Below are positions 7,645 through 16,502 of a stretch of 20,809 nt of DNA, in pieces (the stretch's first letter is position 1; every line of letters starts with the position of its first letter). The notes below the pieces were generated by a model. That model searched no databases and was not told the origin of the DNA. It was given only the letters and a program-made list of their open reading frames with translations. Source of the DNA: an uncultured Flavobacteriaceae bacterium (GTDB lineage Bacteria; Bacteroidota; Bacteroidia; Flavobacteriales; Flavobacteriaceae); the NCBI GenBank assembly GCA_913044085.1, contig CAJWNW010000017.1:1-20809 (forward strand), read 5' to 3'. The position numbers and the translations under genes were made by a program.

Positions 7645-9414
7645 TTAGTTGTAGATGTTTTCTACCAAGGAACTATAGATTTTAAGAATGACACTGCGTT
7701 TCATTTTCATAGTAGGGGTTAGATGTCCAGCATCTATCGACCAAGTATCTGGGGTCAATTCAAATTTTTTAATTTGTTCCCATTTCCCAAATCGAAGGTT
7801 GCAATTATCAACTTCTTTTTGAATACGCTCTTGAACTTCTCTAGAAGCAATCATTGAGTGGTTTGTTTTATCGATATTGAAACCTTTTCTAGAGATCCAT
7901 TCGGCGACAAATTCAAAGTTAAGTTGAATCAATGCTGCAGGCATTTTTTGATTTTCTCCAATAACCATCACTTGTTCTATAAAATTTGATTCTTTGAGCG
8001 CATTTTCAATAAGGGTTGGGATGATGTATTTACCTCCCGAAGTTTTGAACATTTCTTTTTTACGCCCCGTAATTTTTAAAAATCCGTCAGTATCAATCTC
8101 TCCTTTGTCTCCTGTATGAAAGTAATCGCCAGTCATTACGGCTGCAGTGCGTTCAGGATCTTTGTAATAGCCCATCATGACATTTGGTCCCTTGACAAGC
8201 ACCTCACCGTCTTCAGCAATTTTCACCTCTACGTTAGAAATGGGCTTTCCAACCGAACCAATTTTAAAAAATTTATTGGCCAACATTCCCACTGTCACAA
8301 CTGGTGAAGTTTCTGTCAAGCCATAGCCTTCCATAACCATCATGCCAGAAGCACAGAATATTCTAGAAAGACGTGGATGTAAAGCAGCACTTCCAGAAAC
8401 CATGGTTTGTAATTCTCCACCAAGCGCAGCTTTCCATTTACTAAAAATAAGTTTTCGAGCAATTTTAAGCTGGAATTCATACCACCATCCATTGACACCA
8501 TAAGGTTCGTAGCGCTCTCCAAGTGCAACGGCCCAAAAGAATAAATTTTTCTTAATTCCTTTAAGTTCTGATCCTTTGGCGTAAATCTTATTAAATACTT
8601 TTTCAAGTAGTCTGGGAACCACGCTCATGAGATTTGGTTTTATCTCTTGTGCATTGGCACCTATAGTCTCTAAACTTTCGGCAAAATAGACCGTCACGCC
8701 AGCATGTTGGTAAATATAAATCAGCACCCGTTCAAAAATATGGCAAAGCGGCAAAAAGCTCAAGACACGAGATGAGCCTTCGATGAGAGGGAGTCTTGGT
8801 ATACTAGCCAAAACGTTTTGTACAATGTTGCTGTGAGATAGCATGACTCCTTTTGGTTTTCCAGTAGTTCCAGAAGTATATATAATGGTGGCTAGGTCGG
8901 TTTCTTTAACCTCTTTTTTACGGGCTTCCACCTCATTTTGAGTTGAGGTATCTTGACCCATTTCTAAAAGTACGCTGTAGTTTTTACAGTCTTTTAATTT
9001 ATCAAAACTATAAACATCTTTTAGTTCTGTGTTGGCCTTGACTTTTAAAACCTTATCTAGTACGTCTTGATCAGATACAAAGCAATAAGTGGCTTGGCTG
9101 TGGTTTAAAACATATTCGTAATCATCTGATGAAATGGTTGGATATATGGGAATATTTTGTGCGCCTACTTGTAAAATTCCAATATCAACAATGCACCACT
9201 CTGTGCGGTTTGTTGAAGATATGACTGCAATTTTATCATTTTTTTGAACCCCTAATTTTAGTAAGGCACGGCTAAGGGCGTTGGCTTTGTCAAGGTACTC
9301 TTTGGTAGAGGTGTTGACCCATTCTCCATTTTTTTTACTAACCAAAGCGACCTCCAGATTGTGTGCCTCTAATTGGTGGTAAGGAAAATCAAATAGCCGT
9401 TTTATGTCCAGCAT
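7645..9414 (-). CDS. Long-chain fatty acid-CoA ligase (AMP-binding enzyme)
   Basis: 589 aa member of the ANL adenylating superfamily, FadD/FadD15-like. It activates fatty acids with ATP and CoA to acyl-CoA, supplying substrate for the adjacent beta-oxidation enzymes. The motifs are in order: P-loop YTSGTTGKPKG at 179-189, GYGLTETSP at 363-371, the hinge region YFHTGDKGEI at 431-440 with ITGRKKEMFKTSGGK at 448-462, and the C-terminal catalytic lysine in LTPTMK (Lys570). The length fits the long-chain subgroup. It has its own predicted promoter; no clear terminator separates it from marR 111 nt downstream, so some read-through into the fad operon is possible. Chain-length preference cannot be read from sequence alone. 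Confidence 0.92.
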   Translation of the reverse strand: MLDIKRLFDFPYHQLEAHNLEVALVSKKNGEWVNTSTKEYLDKANALSRALLKLGVQKNDKIAVISSTNRTEWCIVDIGILQVGAQNIPIYPTISSDDYEYVLNHSQATYCFVSDQDVLDKVLKVKANTELKDVYSFDKLKDCKNYSVLLEMGQDTSTQNEVEARKKEVKETDLATIIYTSGTTGKPKGVMLSHSNIVQNVLASIPRLPLIEGSSRVLSFLPLCHIFERVLIYIYQHAGVTVYFAESLETIGANAQEIKPNLMSVVPRLLEKVFNKIYAKGSELKGIKKNLFFWAVALGERYEPYGVNGWWYEFQLKIARKLIFSKWKAALGGELQTMVSGSAALHPRLSRIFCASGMMVMEGYGLTETSPVVTVGMLANKFFKIGSVGKPISNVEVKIAEDGEVLVKGPNVMMGYYKDPERTAAVMTGDYFHTGDKGEIDTDGFLKITGRKKEMFKTSGGKYIIPTLIENALKESNFIEQVMVIGENQKMPAALIQLNFEFVAEWISRKGFNIDKTNHSMIASREVQERIQKEVDNCNLRFGKWEQIKKFELTPDTWSIDAGHLTPTMKMKRSVILKIYSSLVENIYN

Positions 9415-9436
9415 TTTTTAAGCTTTAGTTACTATG

Positions 9437-9466
9437 CAAAATAGGGATTTTTGAAAACTTAACAAA
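9437..9466 (-). promoter_or_regulatory. Predicted promoter of the acyl-CoA ligase gene with an overlapping operator half-site
   Basis: The minus strand has TTTG (9466-9463), a 19-nt spacer, and TATTTTG (9443-9437), one base short of TAnnTTTG. It ends 22 nt before the start codon. Plus-strand TACTATGCA at 9430-9438 overlaps the -7 element and equals one half of the marR operator repeat. Confidence 0.45.
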
Positions 9467-9503
9467 TAAGATCTAAAAAATTATGATTCTTGTAAACTAA
9501 TGT

Positions 9504-12500
9504 TTAAAAATCTAAGATTTTTGTGTTGTATGTATCAATCCAGTGAAAAGCATTTTGAAAAGCTTCTAACCATGGGGATGCCGCATCGTTTCTTTCTGAA
9601 GGATAATAAGCCCAATTCCAAGGGAAAATAGAGCGTTCGATATGGGGCATGGTCACTAAGTGTCTACCTGTTGAATCACACATCATTGCGGTGTTGTAAT
9701 CCGAGCCATTGGGATTGTGTGGGTAGTCATGGTATGCATATTTTCCTACAATATTATACTTTGATTCTTCATAGGGCAATGCAAATTTTCCTTCTCCGTG
9801 TGAAATCCAAACTCCAAGGGTTGCGCCTTCAAGGGTTCCTAACATAACAGAATTATTTTTTTGTATCGTGACAGAAGTGAAAGCACTTTCGTGTTTTTGA
9901 GAGTTGTTGTAGGTCATTTTACCATGCTTTTCGTGCTCGGGGTTGATGAGGTCTAGTTCCATCCAAAGTTGACATCCGTTACAGATTCCAACAGAGAGCG
10001 TATCTTTTCGATTAAAGAATTTTTGCAGGGCTTTTTTTGCCTTTTCATTGTATTTAAAGGCACCGGCCCAACCTTTTGCAGATCCTAAAACATCACTATT
10101 GCTAAAACCGCCCACAGCGCCTATAAATTGAATATCTTCTAAAGTTTCACGTCCCGAAATTAAATCGGTCATGTGTACATCTCTCACTTCAAATCCAGCC
10201 AAGTGCATGGCGTTGGCCATTTCTCGCTCCGAGTTACTACCTTTTTCTCTAATAATAGCGGCTTTTGGTTTTACTTTGTGGTCATTAACTTCAGGGATTT
10301 TCCCATTGAAACTCACAGGAAAGCGATAGTTTAGAGTTTGTTTTTTGTAGTTGTTATAACGGGTTTTAGCAAGTCCATTAGCGGTTTGTTTGGCATCTAA
10401 TAGATAGGAAGTTTCGTACCAAAAATCTCTATAGGTTTCAATGTTTAAATTAAATTCAGCTTGATGATTTTTTAGCTTTAGCGTTCCAGTTACTGAAATG
10501 CTTCCAATGCGCAGTGCATCAATTCCATTAGATTTGAAAATCGTCTCAACAGAAGTATCTTTGGCTTGAAAAACAATTCCAGAGTTTTCAGAAAATAAGA
10601 CTTTGACTGTATCTGCCTCTCCAAGGGATGTTAAATCAATTTCAGCGCCTAAACCATTGTCTGAAAAACACAATTCTAACAAAGTTGTAATCAATCCTCC
10701 AGAAGCAATGTCATGTCCAGCCACAATTTGTTTGTTTTGAATCAAATGCTGCAGGGTGTTAAAAACACTTTTAACGTATTCAGCACTTTTTACTTTGGGC
10801 GTTTGCTGTCCAATACTGTTAAGTATCTGCGCAAATGAACTGCCTCCCAATTTGAAGTTATCCTGAGAAATGTTGATATAATATACAGGGCCTTGGTTGG
10901 TTTTAAATAATGGTTCTACAACTTTGGAAATTCCATTGCAATGGGCTGCCGCAGATATGACAACGGTACCTGGTGAAAGTACATCGCCTTCGGGATATTT
11001 TTGCTTCATTGAAAGAGAATCTTTTCCGGTTGGAACATTAATGCCTAATGCAATTGCAAATTCTGAAATACCTCTAACCGCTTCGTAGAGTCGGGCATCT
11101 TCCCCAGGGTTTTTACAGGGCCACATCCAATTTGCTGATAAAGACACGCTTTTAAGACCGTTTTCCAACGGCGCCCATATGATATTGGTTAAAGCTTCAG
11201 TAATGGCATTTCTACTGCCAGCAATGGGGTCTATGAGTGCTGAAATGGGCGCATGTCCTATGCTGGTCGCCACGCCATGTTCACTTTTGTAATCCAAGGC
11301 CATGACCCCTACATTGTTAAGCGGGAGTTGTAAAGGCCCTACACACTGCTGTTTGGCGACTTTACCACCAACACAGCGATCCACTTTATTGGTAAGCCAA
11401 TCTTTGCAAGCAACAGCTTCTAATTTCAACAATTGCTCAAGATATGATTCGAGCTGCATTTGGTCATATGAAATGGCCTTATAATTTTTTTCTAATCTCT
11501 GGTCTTTTAAAATGGTTTTTGGAGAACTCCCAAACATATCTTCTAGGTTGAGATCCATAGGCTTATTGCCATTTTTTTCAGATTGAAATACAAAACGATG
11601 GTCATTGGTTACGGTCCCAACATTGTAAATAGGGGAGCGCTCTCGTGCTGCAATTTTATGAAGTGTTTCAAGATGTTTTTCAGCAATGACCAGGCCCATG
11701 CGTTCTTGGGATTCATTTCCGACAAGTTCCTTGTCTGAAAGCGTGGGATCTCCAATAGGCAGAGCGTCTAAATTTATATGCCCTCCAGTATCTTCAACAA
11801 GTTCCGACAAGCAATTGAGGTGCCCTCCAGCCCCGTGGTCGTGAATAGAAACAATAAAATTCTCCTCGCTTTCTACCATTCCGCGAATCGCGTTGGCAGC
11901 GCGTTTTTGCATTTCTGGATTGGAGCGTTGAACAGCGTTGAGCTCAATACCTGAGGAAAATTCGCCTGTATCTGCTGAAGAAACAGCCGCACCACCCATA
12001 CCAATTCTATAGTTATCACCCCCTAAAATCACTATTTGATCGTCTTTTTTAGGAATGTCTTTAAGTGCTTGATCGGCTTTTCCATAACCAATTCCACCCG
12101 CCTGCATGATGACCTTGTCAAAGCCTAAACGATCGGCGTCTTCAGTGTGTTCAAAAGTGAGTACAGAACCACAAATAAGCGGTTGCCCAAATTTATTTCC
12201 AAAATCGGAGGCACCATTGGAAGCCTTAATTAAAATATCCATGGGTGTTTGGTATAGCCATGGCCGCGCTTTAAATCCATTTTCCCAAGGACGGTTATTC
12301 AATAAACGGGAATAAGAGGTCATATAAACGGCTGTTCCAGCAAGCGGTAGAGAGCCTTTGCCTCCAGCAAGACGGTCTCTAATTTCTCCACCAGATCCCG
12401 TCGCAGCCCCGTTAAAAGGCTCTACAGTTGTCGGAAAGTTGTGAGTTTCAGCTTTAAGCGATATGACAGACTCAAAATCTTTTGTGGTGTATGTATCTGG

Positions 12501-13187
12501 CACATCCGCTCTTTTTGGTGCAAATTGCTCTACTATGGGCCCTTTGATGAAAGCCACATTGTCTTTGTAGGCCGAAACGATATTGTCAGGACTTTGCTTG
12601 GAAGTTTCTTTAATCATTTTGAAAAGGGAAGTGGGTTGTTCCTTACCATCAATTATAAAAGTCCCATTGAATATTTTATGCCGACAGTGTTCGGAATTTA
12701 CCTGTGAGAATCCAAAAACTTCAGAGTCGGTGAGAGGACGCCCAATCTTATCACTTACTTTTTCTAGGTAATCAATTTCTTCATGACTCAAAGACAAGCC
12801 CTCTTGTATATTATAGGCCTCAATGTCTTCAATTTCTAGTATGGGATCTGGGGTAATTTGAATGTCAAAAATACCCTGATTCAAAGCTTTAAATTTTTCA
12901 GATATCATTGGATCAAATCCTTTGCTTACCTCACTTACGGCTTTAAATTTTTCGATTCTTATAATTCCATTAATTCCCATGTTTTGAGTAATTTCCACGG
13001 CATTGGTACTCCAGGGGGTCACCATGGCCGCTCGCGGTCCAATAAACGATCCTTGAATGTCAATCGTGTCGATTTTTGGCTGGTCTGCAAAAAGCCAAGA
13101 AAGTTTTACAATGGTGTCTTTAGTGAGTGCTTCTGGTCCCTGTACGGCAAATACGCTGTTTTGAGCGTCTCCAAAGAAGTGAATCAT
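9504..13187 (-). CDS. purL: Phosphoribosylformylglycinamidine (FGAM) synthase, large single-chain type
   Basis: 1227 aa; step four of de novo purine synthesis, converting FGAR, glutamine and ATP to FGAM. This is the large form in which the PurS-like, synthetase and glutaminase parts are fused (E. coli about 1295 aa). An N-terminal PurS-like domain covers about 1-130. The linker has the conserved SQVNSEHCRHK at 161-171. The first AIR-synthase-like half has KAETHNFPTTVEPFNGAATGSG (245-266), and a second, degenerate half follows. The C-terminal class I glutamine amidotransferase has nucleophile Cys1069 in GICNGCQ and His1182/Glu1184 in MPHIERS, completing the triad. No other purine gene is nearby. 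It stands alone, with a 132-nt gap upstream holding a -7 element and a small inverted repeat. The start MIHFFG is the first ATG and suits the family. Confidence 0.96.
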   Translation of the reverse strand: MIHFFGDAQNSVFAVQGPEALTKDTIVKLSWLFADQPKIDTIDIQGSFIGPRAAMVTPWSTNAVEITQNMGINGIIRIEKFKAVSEVSKGFDPMISEKFKALNQGIFDIQITPDPILEIEDIEAYNIQEGLSLSHEEIDYLEKVSDKIGRPLTDSEVFGFSQVNSEHCRHKIFNGTFIIDGKEQPTSLFKMIKETSKQSPDNIVSAYKDNVAFIKGPIVEQFAPKRADVPDTYTTKDFESVISLKAETHNFPTTVEPFNGAATGSGGEIRDRLAGGKGSLPLAGTAVYMTSYSRLLNNRPWENGFKARPWLYQTPMDILIKASNGASDFGNKFGQPLICGSVLTFEHTEDADRLGFDKVIMQAGGIGYGKADQALKDIPKKDDQIVILGGDNYRIGMGGAAVSSADTGEFSSGIELNAVQRSNPEMQKRAANAIRGMVESEENFIVSIHDHGAGGHLNCLSELVEDTGGHINLDALPIGDPTLSDKELVGNESQERMGLVIAEKHLETLHKIAARERSPIYNVGTVTNDHRFVFQSEKNGNKPMDLNLEDMFGSSPKTILKDQRLEKNYKAISYDQMQLESYLEQLLKLEAVACKDWLTNKVDRCVGGKVAKQQCVGPLQLPLNNVGVMALDYKSEHGVATSIGHAPISALIDPIAGSRNAITEALTNIIWAPLENGLKSVSLSANWMWPCKNPGEDARLYEAVRGISEFAIALGINVPTGKDSLSMKQKYPEGDVLSPGTVVISAAAHCNGISKVVEPLFKTNQGPVYYINISQDNFKLGGSSFAQILNSIGQQTPKVKSAEYVKSVFNTLQHLIQNKQIVAGHDIASGGLITTLLELCFSDNGLGAEIDLTSLGEADTVKVLFSENSGIVFQAKDTSVETIFKSNGIDALRIGSISVTGTLKLKNHQAEFNLNIETYRDFWYETSYLLDAKQTANGLAKTRYNNYKKQTLNYRFPVSFNGKIPEVNDHKVKPKAAIIREKGSNSEREMANAMHLAGFEVRDVHMTDLISGRETLEDIQFIGAVGGFSNSDVLGSAKGWAGAFKYNEKAKKALQKFFNRKDTLSVGICNGCQLWMELDLINPEHEKHGKMTYNNSQKHESAFTSVTIQKNNSVMLGTLEGATLGVWISHGEGKFALPYEESKYNIVGKYAYHDYPHNPNGSDYNTAMMCDSTGRHLVTMPHIERSIFPWNWAYYPSERNDAASPWLEAFQNAFHWIDTYNTKILDF

Positions 13188-13197
13188 GTCGTTTTAA

Positions 13198-13220
13198 TTG
13201 TAGATTGTGAATCTCTACAA
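13198..13220. repeat. Inverted repeat in the purL promoter/leader
   Basis: Arms TTGTAGA (13198-13204) and TCTACAA (13214-13220) are perfect 7-bp complements around a 9-nt centre. They lie 11 nt upstream of the purL ATG and overlap the predicted -7 element. This could be a leader hairpin or a regulator site; chance occurrence is also plausible in AT-rich DNA. Confidence 0.35.
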
Positions 13221-13225
13221 AATTA
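13218..13225 (-). promoter_or_regulatory. Predicted -7 promoter element of purL
   Basis: The minus strand reads TAATTTTG, an exact TAnnTTTG match, 30 nt upstream of the purL start. No TTTG is found at the -33 distance. Confidence 0.5.
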
Positions 13226-13319
13226 ATTTTTTTAGGAGGAAATACGCGCCTTTTTAGAAGTGATTTTTAAGGATTATCCACAAGTTTTAAACAGTTAAAT
13301 TTTAAAATATTAAAACCTC

Positions 13320-15179
13320 TTATTGTTTGATTATTTTTCGCGTCCAAGACTTTCTTATTGTGTGTAATTGAACAATATAAATTCCTGAATTTAGACTACT
13401 AATTGGAAGTGGGTTTGTTCCAGGATTCAGGCTGTAATTAAATACTTTTTTCCCTGTAAGATTGTAAATTTCAAGATTTACTTTTTCTAAAACATCAATA
13501 AAAAGTGTGTTTCCTGTCAAGGGATTGGGGTATAATTTTATAGCATCATTTGCAATTTGAGATATACCAAGTGTTTGGGTGTGTGACCCTAAATCTTCAC
13601 AGGTATTAATATCATCATAAATTGTCCATTCATTGATATTGAATATTGAGGAGCCCGCGGCCACATCCGCATTTCGAACCAGTGTTATATTTTTTGCATA
13701 GTCACTATCGTCCCCAAGCGTTCCTAGGATGTCAATAAGGACTCCATTTTTAAATAAGCCAATGACATCGTTCCCATTGAAGCCGTTAATACTGTTGTTT
13801 AAATCGTCTTCTACATCAGTGCAAACAGCAGCGCTACCATGCATAATGACATAAACCCCTGTGTTCGCAATGCTTGCATTGTTCGGAAAACTGTAGCTGT
13901 TGGAATTCCATGTACTGCTGCCATTTGAGCTTAGCTTCAATTCATAATTTGACAAATTGATGGTGGAGCCTGAAAAATTAGCAATTTCTAAAGCCTTGTT
14001 AAAACTGCTACCTTCCATGTATTCTGAAAAAAATAGATCTGCACTGCCACTGCTGCCACTTGTCGTGGTGTCACAAGCTTCATTGGATGGCAGGGAGCTG
14101 TTGTTGCTGCTGTCTATTGCAACCACTGTATAGCAGTAATTCGTTTCTGGACTCAACCCGATGATTGTTGTATAGGTTGTATTCACATTGGTGTAATAAC
14201 TACCGTCTTTATAAATATCATAGCCACTTAACCCCACATTATCTGTTGAGGGAATCCAATTTAAATCAATGCTGGTTGCCGTTGGATTTGAAGCCACTAA
14301 GTTAGATGGTGCTGTGGGGGCCTCACTATCGTCTTCTGCGTTCCAAACGGCATTGACATATTCGGGGTGGTCCACAAAAGGGTTGCGATTACCTTGATGA
14401 TCGTAGTAAATAGCATCATTGCGGTCTATTTCTTTCTGAGATACAGGGTCTAAGTTGTGCCATTCCAGTAATATATTTAAAAAAACCGTTTCAAAAACCT
14501 GATCACTACTGCCATTAAACATGGCATAACTGCTCCAATTTGAAATTTGATTCTGGTAGCGTGTTGCAAAATAAAAATGAATGCGGGCAATGTCTCCTTT
14601 GAATTCATCTATGGGTTCAAACACAGTTCCAGAATAACCACTCGAATAGCCACTATTGAGGTTGTCTCCTAATTTAGACCCGTTTTGTGTCGGATTTGAA
14701 ATGCCAGATTGCGAGGCCAGGTTGTTGTTATCTACACGTCCCATCGGAAAGTTACCACGAAATCCGTTGACCCTTCCATCAGTTGGTAACAGGGAGTGAG
14801 CATCTCCTTGCATTGGAGTATTTTCATTAAAAACGGATTTTGGAATGATGTGTTCTTTGTTGTAGCAATCGCCCTCATCAGAGTAGTTTCCACATTCATC
14901 GTTGAAAGGTGTAAAATTATAGGGATCTTGGCCATCAGGGTTTTCTGAGTAGATATCTAATATGGTGTTATTATTTTCGTAATAATTATCTAAGTCATAA
15001 TTTCTAAAAAACCCATCAATAGCACTGTAGCCTTGGTCATTTTGTTGATTGATAATATTATATAGTTGGGTTTTTAAAACGTACCCATTACCAGTTGCAT
15101 TGTTGTAATAACCATTTGGAATTTGTGAAAATCCAAGATTAGTGTAAAGGACCGAAAAAAGTATGTAGTAATATTTCAT
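13320..15179 (-). CDS. Secreted endonuclease I with FN3, lamin-tail and T9SS sorting domains
   Basis: 619 aa. A signal peptide covers about 1-19 (MKYYYILFS...GFSQ). Endonuclease I family domain at about 20-280: CYNKEHIIPKS (105-115) with the candidate catalytic His110, DAHSLLPTDGRVNGFRGNFP (126-145), and the C-terminal RNDAIYYDHQGNRNPFVDHPEY (253-274). Cys96 and Cys105 could form a disulfide. A fibronectin type III domain follows (about 287-373), then a lamin-tail-like domain (about 379-530, from LFFSEYMEGSS). The C-terminal Por/T9SS type A sorting domain (about 546-619) has the typical KLYPNPL start, IYNLTGKKV, and LNSGIYIVQL segments. It is expected to be exported through the outer membrane and to cut nucleic acid outside the cell; FN3 and lamin-tail parts may aid binding. 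Its ATG overlaps the rsmB-like stop codon (ATGA). No clear terminator follows. Confidence 0.92.
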   Translation of the reverse strand: MKYYYILFSVLYTNLGFSQIPNGYYNNATGNGYVLKTQLYNIINQQNDQGYSAIDGFFRNYDLDNYYENNNTILDIYSENPDGQDPYNFTPFNDECGNYSDEGDCYNKEHIIPKSVFNENTPMQGDAHSLLPTDGRVNGFRGNFPMGRVDNNNLASQSGISNPTQNGSKLGDNLNSGYSSGYSGTVFEPIDEFKGDIARIHFYFATRYQNQISNWSSYAMFNGSSDQVFETVFLNILLEWHNLDPVSQKEIDRNDAIYYDHQGNRNPFVDHPEYVNAVWNAEDDSEAPTAPSNLVASNPTATSIDLNWIPSTDNVGLSGYDIYKDGSYYTNVNTTYTTIIGLSPETNYCYTVVAIDSSNNSSLPSNEACDTTTSGSSGSADLFFSEYMEGSSFNKALEIANFSGSTINLSNYELKLSSNGSSTWNSNSYSFPNNASIANTGVYVIMHGSAAVCTDVEDDLNNSINGFNGNDVIGLFKNGVLIDILGTLGDDSDYAKNITLVRNADVAAGSSIFNINEWTIYDDINTCEDLGSHTQTLGISQIANDAIKLYPNPLTGNTLFIDVLEKVNLEIYNLTGKKVFNYSLNPGTNPLPISSLNSGIYIVQLHTIRKSWTRKIIKQ

Positions 15180-16396
15180 TGAATTGGTTTTTCAAGAAGC
15201 GCCATATAAAAACCATCATATCCACTCTTGTGTGCAAATATTTTTTTTTCTTTGATTAATTTAAATTGTCTACCTTCTTCAGATGCTATAAATTTAGCTA
15301 TTTGTTCTTGGTTTTCAGACGGCAACACAGAACAAGTTGCATACACCATTTTCCCACCAGGTTTTAATATCTTAGAATAGTCTTGTAATATGTGTTGTTG
15401 AGTTTTTTTTATTTTATCTAAAAATTCAGGTTTTAACTTCCATTTAGAATCTGGATTTCGACGTAAAACGCCCAAGCCAGAGCAGGGGGCGTCAATGAGC
15501 AAGCGATCAGCTTTTTCTTTAAGTTTTTTTATGGGTTTGGTAGAGTTGATTAACCTTAAATCAATGTTGTGTGCCCCATTTCGTTTGGCCCTCACTTTTA
15601 ATTTTTTGAGTTTACTTTCGTAAATATCCATAGCAATGAGCGATCCTTTATTTTGCATCAATGTAGAAAGGTGTAGGGTCTTGCCACCAGCACCAGCACA
15701 AACATCCACCACTTTCATACCTGGAGCTACCTCCAAAAAATCAGCCACCAATTGAGAGGAGGCATCTTGCACTTCAAACCAACCCATTTTAAAAGCTTCG
15801 GTTTTAAAGACGTTGGTACGTTCCACTAGTTTTAAAGCATTTGGGTAGCCTTTAATCTCTACGGTTTCAATATGCTCCGCACCTAGTTTAAGTTGAAGCT
15901 CTGTTTTAGTGGTTTTTAGTGTGTTTACCCTCAATATCACATCTGCTTGTTCGTTTTGTTTTGCCAGTTCTTTGGACCAAACGCTTTCCCCCAATTCTTT
16001 GATACCCAACGCATCTATCCAGTCTGGAATCGATTCCTTAATTTTTCGAATTTTACAGGCTTCATCAAAGCGGCCTTTAATTTTTCTAGTTGGTGTGTTT
16101 TCAAAATATTTCCAGTCAGGCAATTTAATACCCCTAAGGGTCGCCCATACTGCAAAAAGCCGCCAAGCATCATCTCTACTGAAAGGTTCTTTAACTTCGG
16201 CAATTTCCGCGTAAAGCCTTTTCCAACGAACAATGTCGTAGGTGGTTTCTGCCACAAAACCACGATCGCGGCTGCCCCAACGTTTATCGCGTTTTAAAAG
16301 GGCTTGAATAACTTTATCGGCATATTTATTATCGTTGAAAACTTCAAGGACACCATCAATGATTGCAAAGCATAAATTTCTGTGTAAACGCATCAA
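15176..16396 (-). CDS. RsmB/NOP-family RNA m5C methyltransferase
   Basis: 406 aa cytoplasmic SAM-dependent enzyme that methylates cytosine C5 in RNA, most likely 16S rRNA. An N-terminal NusB-like helical region covers about 1-140. The Rossmann methyltransferase core has SAM motif I DVCAGAGGKT (231-240), motif IV DAPCSGLG (302-309, Cys305) and motif VI ATCSVLPSEN (353-362). Cys355 is the expected nucleophile and Cys305 the release cysteine of this two-cysteine family. The length is a little shorter than E. coli RsmB (429 aa). The site (C967 equivalent or another) cannot be set from sequence, so no symbol is given. Either of two adjacent Met codons (16396 or 16393) could start it. The stop overlaps the endonuclease start by 4 nt. 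A TAnnTTTG element lies 16 nt upstream. Confidence 0.9.
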   Translation of the reverse strand: MMRLHRNLCFAIIDGVLEVFNDNKYADKVIQALLKRDKRWGSRDRGFVAETTYDIVRWKRLYAEIAEVKEPFSRDDAWRLFAVWATLRGIKLPDWKYFENTPTRKIKGRFDEACKIRKIKESIPDWIDALGIKELGESVWSKELAKQNEQADVILRVNTLKTTKTELQLKLGAEHIETVEIKGYPNALKLVERTNVFKTEAFKMGWFEVQDASSQLVADFLEVAPGMKVVDVCAGAGGKTLHLSTLMQNKGSLIAMDIYESKLKKLKVRAKRNGAHNIDLRLINSTKPIKKLKEKADRLLIDAPCSGLGVLRRNPDSKWKLKPEFLDKIKKTQQHILQDYSKILKPGGKMVYATCSVLPSENQEQIAKFIASEEGRQFKLIKEKKIFAHKSGYDGFYMALLEKPIQ

Positions 16397-16412
16397 TTTT
16401 TTCTTAGAATTA

Positions 16413-16420
16413 CAAAGTTA
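16413..16420 (-). promoter_or_regulatory. Predicted -7 promoter element of the RNA methyltransferase-endonuclease pair
   Basis: The minus strand reads TAACTTTG, an exact TAnnTTTG match, 16 nt upstream of the start codon. A weak -33 candidate TTCG occurs 19 nt further upstream. It suggests these two genes are transcribed apart from the ABC transporter gene. Confidence 0.5.
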
Positions 16421-16457
16421 CACTTAATAAATGGTTTCTCGAAAAGCAAAGGATTTG

Positions 16458-16490
16458 TTTCTAAATTAAACTTAGATATTTTTTTAGAAA
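16458..16490. repeat. AT-rich inverted repeat after the ABC transporter gene
   Basis: Arms TTTCTAAA (16458-16465) and TTTAGAAA (16483-16490) are perfect 8-bp complements around 17 nt, starting 13 nt past the ABC gene stop. On the minus strand no T-run follows, so it is only a weak candidate for a transcript end. Confidence 0.3.
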
Positions 16491-16502
16491 TCAGTTCTTT
16501 TA

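Noticed and set aside
7618..7654. AACTAA/TTAGTT inverted repeat after the acyl-CoA ligase gene as a terminator
   Set aside because: The arms are only 6 AT-rich bases with a 21-nt loop and one arm includes the stop codon; it is not a convincing intrinsic terminator.
12858..13226. Plus-strand open frame of 122 codons opposite the start of purL
   Set aside because: It is antisense to the conserved N-terminal domain of PurL, and its translation shows no recognisable domain.
13283..13318. AT-only inverted repeats (TTTTAA/TTAAAA, TTTAA/TTAAA) after the nuclease gene as a terminator
   Set aside because: The stems are short, contain no GC pairs and lack a following T-run on the minus strand; such patterns are expected by chance in AT-rich DNA.
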